Both the position numbers and the translations under genes were made by a program. From positions 806,001-870,000 of the forward strand of contig NZ_CP048829.1 of the NCBI RefSeq assembly GCF_019355395.1: a stretch of 64,000 nt of DNA, read 5' to 3'. Source of the stretch: Chordicoccus furentiruminis. GTDB lineage: Bacteria; Bacillota; Clostridia; Lachnospirales; Lachnospiraceae. Below the pieces are notes generated by a model, which saw only the letters and a program-made list of their open reading frames with translations, was not told the origin of the DNA and ran no database searches. Of the stretch, positions 8,140-16,789 are shown in pieces (position 1 is the stretch's first letter; every line of letters starts with the position of its first letter).

Positions 8140-8886
8140 TCAGCGGCAGTCTTCCTCGCCGCCTTCCCTTTCTTCTCGGGCGGCTGCATTGGCCTCCTCC
8201 CTCGTCAGGAGATTTCCCTCCCCGTCGACGAACGAGCCTTCCTCGTTGACCTTCGGGAGATACGCCGCAAAATCCTTCACCAGCAGCGCGCTCACCACGT
8301 ACGCTGTCAGTCCGTAGCCGATCACGACCCACAGAAAGCCTGTCAGAGGCAGATACATACGGTTCCGGTAGGTGAGATACAGCGGAATGACATCAATCGC
8401 GAGGACGAGCAGCATCTTCAGCGGTCGGCGCGAGGCGAAGAACAGCGCGTTCCGCAGAAGATGCGGCACCGTGTCGTCAAAAGCCGCCAGAACCGGGTAG
8501 AAATAGGCCGCTACCGCCGCGATAAAGAGCCCGACCAGGATCACCGCCCATCCGAAATATGCATAAGACCCGCCCTGTGCGCGGCAGAACCTGATATCCG
8601 CATAAACGAGAAAAGCCAGCGCGAGAAAGACAAGTCCGGTAAAAAATGCCTGACGAAAATTCGCCGCGAACGCCTTCCAGAACGTGCGGAATGCACCGAG
8701 TTCCCGATCGCCCCGAATGACTTTGAGCATCACGGTATAAAGCGCAGCAAGGCCCGGCCCGATTGTCACGATCGGGACCGTCGTCACGGCGAACAGAATA
8801 CTCGATACGATCAGAATGCCGACGCGGATCATAAACTGACCGAACGGGCTGTCATTGCTGAAAAATCCGGCAATCTTTTCACCCAT
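8140..8886 (-). CDS. YesL family (DUF624) membrane protein
   Basis: A 248-residue integral membrane protein with about five hydrophobic segments and a charged C-terminal tail. The pattern TTVPIVTIGPGLAALYTVMLKVIRGDRE is typical of DUF624/YesL, a family often found beside carbohydrate ABC transporters, with no defined activity. The start MGEKIAGFF is preceded by AAGGAGAGG; ten upstream codons are dismissed. It overlaps the end of the preceding gene by eight bases, indicating translational coupling with that membrane-anchored protein. Confidence 0.85.
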   Translation of the reverse strand: MGEKIAGFFSNDSPFGQFMIRVGILIVSSILFAVTTVPIVTIGPGLAALYTVMLKVIRGDRELGAFRTFWKAFAANFRQAFFTGLVFLALAFLVYADIRFCRAQGGSYAYFGWAVILVGLFIAAVAAYFYPVLAAFDDTVPHLLRNALFFASRRPLKMLLVLAIDVIPLYLTYRNRMYLPLTGFLWVVIGYGLTAYVVSALLVKDFAAYLPKVNEEGSFVDGEGNLLTREEANAAAREEREGGEEDCR

Positions 8887-9595
8887 TGCGCCTCTCCTTC
8901 CCGAAAATAAAGTCAAGAAATGTCTTGACGGCGTTGATATGCTCCGCTTTCGCGCCTACTCCCAGCACGCAGTCCTCCCCGTACAGATGATACTTCGTGA
9001 CCAGCAGACTGTCGGATACGTCGATTCCCACCACCACCGGGCGGGTTCCGCTGTCCGGGTCGCGCGGGACACAGGCCACGAGACGGTCTGCGTAGAGATC
9101 CGCAAGGCCTTCCGCCTTGCCCGACTGAAGGTCGAGAAGTCGTCCGCTGCTCCCGAGCGCCTGCAGCTGCTTTTTCGGCATCGTGACGGCATCAAGCGTT
9201 CCGGCCTCTTCCGTCGCGACAAACGCTTCATAATAGCTGTTCATCGTCCCGGCTGTCGTCGTGGGATCAAAATAGACGCCGTCATTCAGCATCAGGTTCG
9301 CCCTGCTCAAGTCATATCCGGCGTACGCCTCAAAATCTTCCCAGAGATCGGAGCCCTTCCCCGTCTCAACCGTCGTGTTGGCGAACGTGACATACAGCCA
9401 GTTCTCCTTCACGGCAAAGAACATACGGTAGATAAAAAAGATGAGAAAAGCTGCAAGCGCGGCCGCCCCGACGATCCAGTACCAGTCGTACTCCCAGATA
9501 TAGGCCGCCTTCTCGCGTGCCGTCATCCCTTTCATCGCTTCCCGTTCTGTCCCGAACCAGCGCCTGCCTCTGCCCTTTCGGTTTTTTTCGTCCAA
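8879..9595 (-). CDS. Membrane-anchored protein of unknown function, TTG start
   Basis: Predicted 238-residue protein with one N-terminal membrane anchor (about residues 37-59, YWIVGAAALAAFLIFFIYRMFF) after a short basic cytoplasmic segment, then a long extracytoplasmic domain with periplasmic-binding-like patches (VTFANTTVETGKGSDLWEDF, DGVYFDPTTTAGTMNSYYEAF). The best ribosome-binding site in the region, AGGGAGG, lies six bases before a TTG, which I take as the start. ATG codons ten codons upstream and twenty downstream have weaker sites. It is coupled to the YesL gene and follows the sugar ABC genes after a terminator-like hairpin. Family not recognised. Confidence 0.65.
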   Translation of the reverse strand: MDEKNRKGRGRRWFGTEREAMKGMTAREKAAYIWEYDWYWIVGAAALAAFLIFFIYRMFFAVKENWLYVTFANTTVETGKGSDLWEDFEAYAGYDLSRANLMLNDGVYFDPTTTAGTMNSYYEAFVATEEAGTLDAVTMPKKQLQALGSSGRLLDLQSGKAEGLADLYADRLVACVPRDPDSGTRPVVVGIDVSDSLLVTKYHLYGEDCVLGVGAKAEHINAVKTFLDFIFGKERRNG

Positions 9596-9722
9596 ATCGT
9601 GCCTCCCTGTGCCCTGCTTTTTCATGACGGTTCCGATCGTCTGCTTCTTATTTCCGCAAACACAGGATTTGAGGTGACCTGCCCTCTGCCAGACGCACAT
9701 CCTGTCAGCCCGGAAATCGTCA

Positions 9723-9758
9723 GAGAGGGCCGGGAAGCATCCGCTTCCCGGCCCTCTC
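9723..9758 (-). terminator. Hairpin terminator after the sugar permease genes
   Basis: A perfect 16-bp stem (GAGAGGGCCGGGAAGC and complement) with a 4-nt loop lies 50 bp behind the second permease gene. The T-tract on the minus strand is weak (TGACGATTTCC); the plus-strand side reads CTTTTC. Confidence 0.6.
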
Positions 9759-9807
9759 GCCTTTTCCGCTGCCTGCGGGATCGCGCCCGCGCGGATACAT
9801 CTTCATT

Positions 9808-10650
9808 TTACAGCTTGCCGCCGGATGTCGCAATTCCTTCGACGAACTGCTTCTGGAAGATGATATAGATCACGATCATCGGGACGACCGCCAGCGTGGC
9901 TGCCGCCATCAGGCTCGGATAATCGCTCTGGTACTGCCCCTGCATCTTCGCAAGACCTGCGGAAAGAGTCGTTGTCGCTGCATTGGTGCAGACGATCATC
10001 GGCCACATCAGATCCTTGAATGCGAAGACAGCGGTGAAGATTCCGAGAGAGACCATCGAGCTCCGCGTCAGCGGCATCATGATCCTGAGGAAGCGCTGCC
10101 CGACATTCGCGCCGTCGATACTGGCCGCTTCCTCCATGTCCATCGGGAGTCCTTCATAACCCGTCTTCAGAAGATAGGTCCCGAATGCGGTCACAAGTCC
10201 CGGAAAGACGAGCCCGAACGTCGTGTTCAGCATCCCCATCTTCGAAACCATGACGTACTGCGGAATGATAAAGATCTGAGCCGGAATCATCATCTGTACC
10301 AGAACCAGTGCAAATAAAAACTTCCGAAGCGGGAACTTCAGCCGTCCGAATGCATAGCCGGCCATCGTGGCAGTAAGGCACGCGCAGACTACACGGAAGA
10401 AAATCATCAGCAGAGTATTCTTGTAGAGGATCAGGAAGTTATAACTCTTCCAGACCTTTGAAAAGTTTTCCCAGTGCCATGCACCCTGCGGAATGATATA
10501 GAACGGTTTGACCGAAATCGCTTCCTGGTTCGTCTTGACTGCCGTGAGGATCATCCAGACGAACGGGACCAGCATGATGATCGACATGACGATCAGCACA
10601 ATATGGATAATTGTCAGATTCAGTCTTTTCTTTGCCTTATAGCTCTCCAT
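9808..10650 (-). CDS. Carbohydrate ABC transporter permease (MalG/LacG-like)
   Basis: A 280-residue inner-membrane subunit of a CUT1-type sugar importer with six hydrophobic segments. The ATPase-docking EAA loop is EAASIDGANVGQRFLRIMMPL at about residues 180-200, and the short C-terminal tail SGGKL is typical of MalG-type permeases. The start chosen (MESYKAKKR) follows AGGAGGG by eight bases. It begins 16 bp after the stop of its partner permease. No ATPase gene is nearby; such systems usually share an MsmK-type ATPase encoded elsewhere. The alpha-galactosidases in this locus suggest melibiose, raffinose or stachyose as substrate. Confidence 0.92.
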   Translation of the reverse strand: MESYKAKKRLNLTIIHIVLIVMSIIMLVPFVWMILTAVKTNQEAISVKPFYIIPQGAWHWENFSKVWKSYNFLILYKNTLLMIFFRVVCACLTATMAGYAFGRLKFPLRKFLFALVLVQMMIPAQIFIIPQYVMVSKMGMLNTTFGLVFPGLVTAFGTYLLKTGYEGLPMDMEEAASIDGANVGQRFLRIMMPLTRSSMVSLGIFTAVFAFKDLMWPMIVCTNAATTTLSAGLAKMQGQYQSDYPSLMAAATLAVVPMIVIYIIFQKQFVEGIATSGGKL

Positions 10651-10666
10651 CTGCCGTTCCCTCCTT

Positions 10667-11554
10667 TCAGTTGTGGAAGACAAGCTTCTTCTCGAGCTTC
10701 TGCAGGATCGCGGTGATGATCAGGATGAAGATCACGAGAAGAACCACCAGCGTCGCGCCGTATCCCTTATTGCCGTTTGTGAACGCATACTGATAGAAGA
10801 GATAGACGATGGACTGAACCTTCGGGAGCGCGACGTTCGTCTTATCCATGACCATGAACATCAGGTCGAAGACGGTCAGCGCGCCGATGATTCGGGTCTG
10901 CACGATGAAGAAGGTCGTCGGACTTAAAAGCGGAAGCGTGATGCTGAAGAACTGCCGGACACTGCCGGCGCCGTCGATCTCAGCCGCCTCGTAGTAATCG
11001 CCGGGGATCTCCTGCAGACCGCCGATGAAGAGAACCATGTTATAGCCGATGATAGACCAGACGCCGATCACACCGATGGAGATCCAGGCGATCTTCGGAT
11101 CCGAGATCCACGCGATTTTGGAGTGGAAGACATGGTTCAGAAGGCCGAACTGCGTATTGTAAAGCCATCTCCAGACCATTGCCACCGCTGCCGGTGCACA
11201 GACCATCGGCAGGAAGAAGATCGTGCGGTACGCAGAACGTCCCGCAATCTTCTTATTCAGAAGCACCGCAAGCAGAAGTGCGATCACGATGCCGAACGGG
11301 ACCTCGATGACCGCATACTTGATCGTGTTCAAGAATGCCTGCCATGTCTCCGGATTATGCATGGCATTCTGATAGTTGGTGAGACCGATGAAAATGTTGC
11401 CTTTCCCGAAATCTCCCGTCTTGCAGAAAGACTGGTAAATCGTCTGGAAGAACGGGAAGAAGTTCAGCACGATGAGACCGATCATGGTCGGAGCCACAAA
11501 AGCAAGTCCCCATCGCGCCTCGCTCTTCTCTCTGGGCGTTCTGTGTTTCTTCAT
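10667..11554 (-). CDS. Carbohydrate ABC transporter permease (MalF/UgpA-like)
   Basis: A 295-residue membrane subunit pairing with the neighbouring permease. Six hydrophobic segments and the EAA loop EAAEIDGAGSVRQFFSITLPL (about 205-225) mark it as a CUT1 permease. The start MKKHRTPREKSEARWG is preceded by GAGGGGGAA; thirteen upstream codons are ignored. It is separated from the binding-protein gene by a hairpin that probably lowers permease expression relative to the binding protein. Confidence 0.92.
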   Translation of the reverse strand: MKKHRTPREKSEARWGLAFVAPTMIGLIVLNFFPFFQTIYQSFCKTGDFGKGNIFIGLTNYQNAMHNPETWQAFLNTIKYAVIEVPFGIVIALLLAVLLNKKIAGRSAYRTIFFLPMVCAPAAVAMVWRWLYNTQFGLLNHVFHSKIAWISDPKIAWISIGVIGVWSIIGYNMVLFIGGLQEIPGDYYEAAEIDGAGSVRQFFSITLPLLSPTTFFIVQTRIIGALTVFDLMFMVMDKTNVALPKVQSIVYLFYQYAFTNGNKGYGATLVVLLVIFILIITAILQKLEKKLVFHN

Positions 11555-11636
11555 GAAACGTTCCCCCTCTCTTTTTCCGTGACACGAAATCACCGGACAG
11601 AAAGCCGGTTCATTCCCCTGTCATAAATAAGAAGAA

Positions 11637-11665
11637 GGGTGCGGCGCCCCTCAGGCACCGCACCC
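11637..11665 (-). terminator. Attenuating hairpin between binding-protein and permease genes
   Basis: On the minus strand an 8-bp GC-rich stem (GGGTGCGG and complement, extended by three inner pairs) is followed by TTCTTCTTATTTATG. Its position between the binding-protein and permease genes is the usual place for a partial terminator that keeps the binding protein in excess. Confidence 0.65.
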
Positions 11666-11694
11666 CGGGCAGACCTTGAAAGTGACTTTTGAGA

Positions 11695-13032
11695 TCACTC
11701 CTGCGCGATTGCATTCTCGATGATGGTCTGGGCCTGGTCGCAGGCACTGGCCATCGTGTCCGCGTTGGACGGATCCTGCCAGGCCGCAAGGAACGCATCC
11801 TTCTGGATGGAGTCTTCCCAGACGGTCGTATTGCGGGTGTACGGACGGAAATACAGCGTGCCGTTCTCCTCGACCTTCGTGAACGCGGAGATATCCATGC
11901 CGTCGAACGCTTTTGTGAACGCTTCGTTGATCTCCGCGTCATCCATACCGGCCATCGTCACGCCTTCCTGAGCCTGCTCGAGCTGTCCCTGCTTGCCGCA
12001 GAACCAGGAGATCAGGCTGTAGGCAGCATCCGGATCAGAGGTATTGGCGGAAGCCGCCCAGCCGAGGCCGTTGTAGCAGGACTGTCTCTCACCGTCGTCG
12101 CACTTGCCGTTTCCGTTGGCATCGCCGTACGGAATCTCAGCCCATGCATAATCCTTTGCGTTGTCGGCCGTATAATAGGAATTGATCATCCAGGAGCCCT
12201 GTGTGATCATCGCGGTCAGACCCGACTTGAAGAGCTGATCGGTACCGGTCTCGGAGACGGTCGTCTGCGGAGCAGAGACCTCGAGGAGCTTTCTGACCTC
12301 TTCCATCGCGGCTTTGCCTTCGTCCGAACCGATCGTCGTGCCCTTGTGATCATCCGTGATGATCTGGGCGCCGTAATCGTAGACGATGTTGTACCAGCCG
12401 TCCTGGTTGTTCGATGTGTCCATCGCGTATCCGTAGACGCCGTCATCCTTGCCGGCTTCCGTGATCTTCTTGGCTGCGTCGATCACGTTGTCCCATGACC
12501 AGTCGTCCGTCGGATAATCGACGCCGTACTTGTCAAAAACGGCCTTGTTGTAGAGAAGCGCGATCGTGTCGTGGTCCTTCGGGATCGCGTACTGATGGCC
12601 GCTGCTCTGATAGAGCTTGACGATGCCGTCGTAGTACTTGGACATATCCATGCTGCTGTCGTTCTTGATGTAATCATCAAGATTGAGAAGCATGTCGTTC
12701 TCCATATACATCTGGGCTGTATTGGAGTGCATCCAGAAGACATCCGGCATCTGGCCGCCGGACGCGCCGGATTCCAGCAGGGTCCAGTAGTTGTCCCAGT
12801 CGACGACGTCGATCTGAACCTTGACGCCCGACTTCGCCGACCACTCGTCCGCGATCTTCTGAATGCCGGCCAGCTGGTTGTTGTCCCAGATGTTGACCTT
12901 CAGCTCATCCGTCTTGAAGGACATCGTCGGTTCCGCGGACGCCCCGGAAGAGCTCGCCGCTGCCGGAACGGCCGCAAGTCCCGCCACCATCACGGCGGAG
13001 AGAGTCAGCGCCATCATGTTTCTTGTCTTCAT
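11695..13032 (-). CDS. Sugar ABC transporter substrate-binding protein
   Basis: A 445-residue extracellular solute-binding protein of family 1 (MalE/MsmE group). The start MKTRNMMALTLSAV follows AAGGAGG. The signal peptide ends near AAVPAAASS and has no lipobox cysteine, unusual for a Gram-positive binding protein that is normally lipid-anchored. The fold is recognisable from LKVNIWDNNQLAGIQKIADEW, GQMPDVFWMHS, and MITQGSWMINSYY. An insert at about residues 304-315 reads DANGNGKCDDGE, an EF-hand-like loop next to a cysteine pair. It heads the transporter genes and is preceded by a probable AraC-family operator. Likely substrate: alpha-galactosides, inferred from the neighbouring enzymes. Confidence 0.92.
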   Translation of the reverse strand: MKTRNMMALTLSAVMVAGLAAVPAAASSSGASAEPTMSFKTDELKVNIWDNNQLAGIQKIADEWSAKSGVKVQIDVVDWDNYWTLLESGASGGQMPDVFWMHSNTAQMYMENDMLLNLDDYIKNDSSMDMSKYYDGIVKLYQSSGHQYAIPKDHDTIALLYNKAVFDKYGVDYPTDDWSWDNVIDAAKKITEAGKDDGVYGYAMDTSNNQDGWYNIVYDYGAQIITDDHKGTTIGSDEGKAAMEEVRKLLEVSAPQTTVSETGTDQLFKSGLTAMITQGSWMINSYYTADNAKDYAWAEIPYGDANGNGKCDDGERQSCYNGLGWAASANTSDPDAAYSLISWFCGKQGQLEQAQEGVTMAGMDDAEINEAFTKAFDGMDISAFTKVEENGTLYFRPYTRNTTVWEDSIQKDAFLAAWQDPSNADTMASACDQAQTIIENAIAQE

Positions 13033-13083
13033 TGCGTATCCTCCTTCTCGCTCAGGGATCACCTGTTGTTTCTGCTAGGTACA

Positions 13084-13148
13084 AGTATAATGGCAGGGAT
13101 ATGCTTTTTATATGGCATTTTGTCGTATCGATATGGCACACAGTCTTA
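13084..13148 (-). promoter_or_regulatory. Promoter of the binding-protein gene with AraC-type direct repeats
   Basis: On the minus strand a TATACT -10 box has no good -35. Instead two copies of TATGGCANNNNGTCNTA (plus-strand reading, 13111-13127 and 13132-13148) are spaced exactly 21 bp, two helical turns, and the nearer copy covers the -35 position. This is the layout of an operator for an AraC-family activator. The regulator is probably one of the two AraC genes just upstream. Confidence 0.6.
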
Positions 13149-13318
13149 TTTTTTCGTTATTTATCGTTATTGCATAAAATTATCTGACTTTGTTTTGTGC
13201 AACATTTATAATGTTTTGTGGACGCCGATTCCATTTCGATGAACCGTCCGCGGATCATGCCTGCCGGACGCTCTCCGTCCCCTCTCCTCCGCGTCATGGA
13301 TCCGGAGACGCAAAGAAA

Positions 13319-13352
13319 CCCGGACCGTTCCGCCTTGGGCGGTCTGTCCGGG
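13319..13352 (-). terminator. Terminator of the first AraC gene
   Basis: On the minus strand CCCGGAC...GTCCGGG with an inner CCGCC/GGCGG stem is followed by TTTCTTTG. A second small hairpin (ATGCGTCCG and complement, 13359-13380) lies between it and the AraC stop codon. The rest of the 358-bp gap up to the binding-protein start holds the operator and promoter; the AT-rich stretch 13150-13230 shows nothing else I can name. Confidence 0.75.
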
Positions 13353-13390
13353 GTCTTCATGCGTCCGGATTCGGACGCATCTAAGCCTGT

Positions 13391-14347
13391 TCACAGCGGA
13401 TACCTGTAATTCGGATGGCCCGCCACCGTATGCATCTCCAGCACCGGCTTTCTCGCGCGGAAGGCGGTGGGCGACTTTCCGTAATAGTTCTTGAAGGCTC
13501 TGGAGAAGGCGAGGGAATCCGCGTAGCCGACCTCCTCCGCCACCACGTTCACCGGCGACGATGTCGAGTTCAGCAGATTCGCCGCCTTCTCCATCCGGAA
13601 GTTCATCAGGTACTGCTGGGGCGACAGTCCGGTTTCCTTCTTGAACACAGACGTCAGATAGCTCCGGCTGATGCCGATGGAATGGGCGATATCCGCCACC
13701 TTCACATCGCCCCTCGCGTTGATCAGAAGATCGATGGCCGATTCGACGTAGAGTGATTCCATCCGCCCGTCCTGCGCCTTTTCCTCAGCGGGGACGGATG
13801 CATTTTCCGTAAGGAGAGCGAAGATCGCGTACAGCTCACTCATCCGGGTGAGACTGTTGACGTACGTCAGCTCCCTCGCCTCCAGAAGACGGGTCATGTG
13901 CCGCCGGATCTCGTCCATGTTGCGGCAGTGCATGACCGGGCTGTCCTCCGCGAAGCCCGCGCGCCGGACCATCTCATCGGCCCGCGGGCCGTGGAAGCCG
14001 ATCCAGAGGTAGCGCCACGGATCATGCTCATCGGCCTGATAGGTGCATTCCTCCTTCGGCCGGATCAGAAAGGCGTCGCCGTTCCCGATGCTCCAGCTCC
14101 GGTCGTTTCGCAGGAGACGTCCTTTTCCCGAGGCGATCATATGGATGACGTAACTCGTGCGGATGTTCGGTCCGAACGCGTAGCCGGGCGGGCACGCCTC
14201 CATCCCGCAGTAGTCCAGATTGATCGGATCGATCCTCGTCACCTGCTGGATCTGCTGCAGTCCTTCGAGACAGGTATAATGGTCGGTATGGGTATAACCC
14301 ACATTCTCCGACATCTTCTCCTTCTGATCCGCGTGCTCCTTTCTCAT
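13391..14347 (-). CDS. AraC family transcriptional regulator
   Basis: A 318-residue sugar-responsive activator. The N-terminal cupin-type sensor domain (about 35-180) contains PPGYAFGPNIRTSYVIHMIASGKG and the acidic pocket region DAFLIRPKEECTYQADEHDPWRYLWIGFHG. The C-terminal pair of helix-turn-helix motifs runs from VKVADIAHSIGISRSYLTSVFKKETG to VNVVAEEVGYADSLAFSRAFKNYYGKSPTAFR. AAGGAGG four bases before the ATG supports this start; another Met eleven codons on also has a good site. It lies between the transporter genes and an alpha-galactosidase, and shares its sensor-domain layout with the second AraC gene. It is the nearest candidate to bind the 21-bp-spaced repeats at the transporter promoter. 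Confidence 0.93.
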   Translation of the reverse strand: MRKEHADQKEKMSENVGYTHTDHYTCLEGLQQIQQVTRIDPINLDYCGMEACPPGYAFGPNIRTSYVIHMIASGKGRLLRNDRSWSIGNGDAFLIRPKEECTYQADEHDPWRYLWIGFHGPRADEMVRRAGFAEDSPVMHCRNMDEIRRHMTRLLEARELTYVNSLTRMSELYAIFALLTENASVPAEEKAQDGRMESLYVESAIDLLINARGDVKVADIAHSIGISRSYLTSVFKKETGLSPQQYLMNFRMEKAANLLNSTSSPVNVVAEEVGYADSLAFSRAFKNYYGKSPTAFRARKPVLEMHTVAGHPNYRYPL

Positions 14348-14431
14348 TCCGCCTCCTTTGCGGCTCCTCATGCCGGCGGACGGACATCCCGCTTTCGGCC
14401 GGGTGCTGCCGCCTTCCCTGCGCTTTCTCTC

Positions 14432-16663
14432 TCAGTCCTTCGCCCGGAGCAGATAGAGCGTCGACCGGAAGTCTCCGGCCGGCCGGATCCGCTCTCCGAT
14501 CTTCTGCGACGTCTCATCGCTCGTCACGAGCCCGGCGTGCATCAGCTCGTCGCCGTAGAAATCGCCTTCCGCGCCGGCGTCCTCCTTCACATGATAGAGG
14601 CGGTCCGGGTCAAGTCCCCGGAGCGGCAGCCGGAGGAATCCTCCGTTTACGGTGCTCAGGATCTGGTAGTACGCCACGATCGCTTCCTTCCGGTCCCCGC
14701 TGACCACCATCCAGGCCGCCTCGTTCGACTCAAACGGCGAACGGAGACGATAGAAGGTTCCGTACTGGATCAGCTCGCGGTGCTCTTTCATGAACCGGGT
14801 GCAGTCCTTCACCTGATCCTGCTCCTCCGCGGAGAGACGGTTCAGGTCCAGCTCATATCCGTAGGTGCCGAAGTAGGCCACATCGGCACGGGTCTTGAGC
14901 GGCGTGATCCGGCGCAGCTGATGATTGGGCACGGCCGACACATGGCTTCCCATCGAGCTCAGCGGGTACGCGTACGAGGTGCCGTACTGGATCCGGATCC
15001 GCTCGACGGCGTCCGTGTCGTCGCTGGTCCAGCCCTGCGGCGCGTAATAAAGCAGACCGGCGTCGAACCGTCCGCCCCCGCCCGCGCAGGACTCGAAGAG
15101 GATCTCCGGAAATTCCGAGGTCAGCCGCTCATAAAGATCGTACACGCCGAGGATGTAACGGTGGAAGACTTCGCCCTCCCGGTCCGCCGGCAGCGCGGCC
15201 GAATAGCATTCCGTGATGCTGCGGTTCATATCCCACTTCACGTAGGAGATGTCGGCCTCCCGGAGGATCGCCGAGATGAGTCCGTGCACGTAGTCCACCA
15301 CCTCCGGCCGCGAGAAGTCCAGCACAAGCTGATGTCTCGAGGTGGTCGGCTTCCGCCCGGGCGCGTGCAGCGTCCAGTCCGGGTGCGCCCGGTAAAGGTC
15401 GGAGTCCGGGTTCACCATCTCCGGCTCGAACCACAGTCCGAAGGAAAGCCCCATCGCGGTGATTTTCTTCGAGAGGCCCGCGATGCCGGAGGGCAGCAGC
15501 TCTTCAGCGGGAACCCAGTCGCCAAGTCCCGCCCGGTCGTTCCGCCGCGCGCCGAACCATCCGTCATCCAGCACGAACAGCTCGACGCCTTCCTCCTTCG
15601 CCTTCTCCGCGATCGTAAGGAGCTTCGGTTCATCGAAATCGAAATAAGTGGCCTCCCAGTTGTTGATGAGGATCGGACGGACCCGGTTCTTCCAGGCGCC
15701 CCGCGCGAGACGGTCGCGGAACAGGCGGTGGAAGGTCTGGCTCATCGCGTTGAGTCCCTGATCCGTATAGACGATCACCGCCTCCGGTGTCTGGAAGGAT
15801 TCGCCCGGTTCCAGCTTCCAGCTGAACCACGCGGGATGGATTCCCATCGTCACACGGGTCACGCCATAGGTGTCCGCCTGAATCTGGGCGAGGAAATTGC
15901 CGCTGTAGACGAGGCAGAAGCCCATCGCCTCGCCGCCGTCCTCTCCCGTCTCCGGACGGACCAGCATGAGAAACGGATTGTACTGGTGCGAGGAGTGGCC
16001 GCGGAGGCTCTCCACCGCCTGAATACCCGAGTGCAGAGGCTGCCTCAGCGGCGTTCTCTCTCTCGCCCATGAGCCGGCAAGCTGGATCCAGTCGTAGGAG
16101 GCGTCCGGAAGATCAAGCGAAAGGCTCATCGCCCGCTCGATGTGAACCGGCTCCTTTCCGCGGTTTTCAAGCCGGGCCGAACGGGCGATCACCCCCGCTC
16201 CCTCGAAGATCGTGTAGAACAGCGTGACCTCCATCCCGTCCTTTTCGTCCCGGAGCGTAACCGCGAGCGTTTCCGCCTCCTCGTCATGCTCCGTATAGGT
16301 CGCCGGGAGCCCCGGAAGACGCGGCTTTCCGTGCTCCGTCCGGCAGCCGGCGTACCGGAGATCCGAGATACGGCTTCCGTCGGACTGGAGAATCTCCACC
16401 GCCCCTTCCCTGAAATCCGAGTTCCCGTAGGACGGATATTCCTGCTTCACGTGCTCAAGCGAGACGAATCCCTCGTCCTCGAACACGGCCGAGTGGGAAC
16501 GGGCGCAGATCTCCAGCAGGTAGTCGAAATCCTCCCTGTCGTGGATCGGCGCGCCGAAGTACAGCTGGCCCAGATGGCCGTTGGGCAGCACCTTCATCAC
16601 ATAGCTCAGCTCATCGTTGTGAAGATGAAACGTACCGGATTTCTCATGAACATCGATTCTCAT
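14432..16663 (-). CDS. Alpha-galactosidase, GH36 (AgaA type)
   Basis: A 743-residue cytoplasmic glycoside hydrolase releasing galactose from melibiose, raffinose or stachyose. The N-terminal beta-sandwich precedes a TIM barrel with LFVLDDGWFGARR, GLSFGLWFEPEMV and the nucleophile motif YVKWDMNRS, where D478 is the nucleophile. The acid/base Asp is D548 in WTSDDTDA. As I recall it, these numbers equal those of Geobacillus AgaA, so the alignment is essentially gap-free. GCAGGG and ESCAGGGGRFD are intact. No signal peptide, so it acts on imported sugar. It is transcribed after the second AraC gene, with a TACAAT -10-like box in the gap. Confidence 0.95.
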   Translation of the reverse strand: MRIDVHEKSGTFHLHNDELSYVMKVLPNGHLGQLYFGAPIHDREDFDYLLEICARSHSAVFEDEGFVSLEHVKQEYPSYGNSDFREGAVEILQSDGSRISDLRYAGCRTEHGKPRLPGLPATYTEHDEEAETLAVTLRDEKDGMEVTLFYTIFEGAGVIARSARLENRGKEPVHIERAMSLSLDLPDASYDWIQLAGSWARERTPLRQPLHSGIQAVESLRGHSSHQYNPFLMLVRPETGEDGGEAMGFCLVYSGNFLAQIQADTYGVTRVTMGIHPAWFSWKLEPGESFQTPEAVIVYTDQGLNAMSQTFHRLFRDRLARGAWKNRVRPILINNWEATYFDFDEPKLLTIAEKAKEEGVELFVLDDGWFGARRNDRAGLGDWVPAEELLPSGIAGLSKKITAMGLSFGLWFEPEMVNPDSDLYRAHPDWTLHAPGRKPTTSRHQLVLDFSRPEVVDYVHGLISAILREADISYVKWDMNRSITECYSAALPADREGEVFHRYILGVYDLYERLTSEFPEILFESCAGGGGRFDAGLLYYAPQGWTSDDTDAVERIRIQYGTSYAYPLSSMGSHVSAVPNHQLRRITPLKTRADVAYFGTYGYELDLNRLSAEEQDQVKDCTRFMKEHRELIQYGTFYRLRSPFESNEAAWMVVSGDRKEAIVAYYQILSTVNGGFLRLPLRGLDPDRLYHVKEDAGAEGDFYGDELMHAGLVTSDETSQKIGERIRPAGDFRSTLYLLRAKD

Positions 16664-16789
16664 CCCGCTTCCTCCTGTTTTCGCTGACGGGTCCGTACCG
16701 GAGACGGAACGCTTTCTGTCCTGTCTCCCGCTTTTTTATCCATTGTACGGTTTCCCGCCCGCGCCGGGGAGGGCCGCCTGTTGTCAGAA

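Noticed and set aside
13898-16072. 724-codon plus-strand frame across the AraC and GH36 genes
   Set aside because: Spans two real minus-strand genes and shows only reverse-frame composition.
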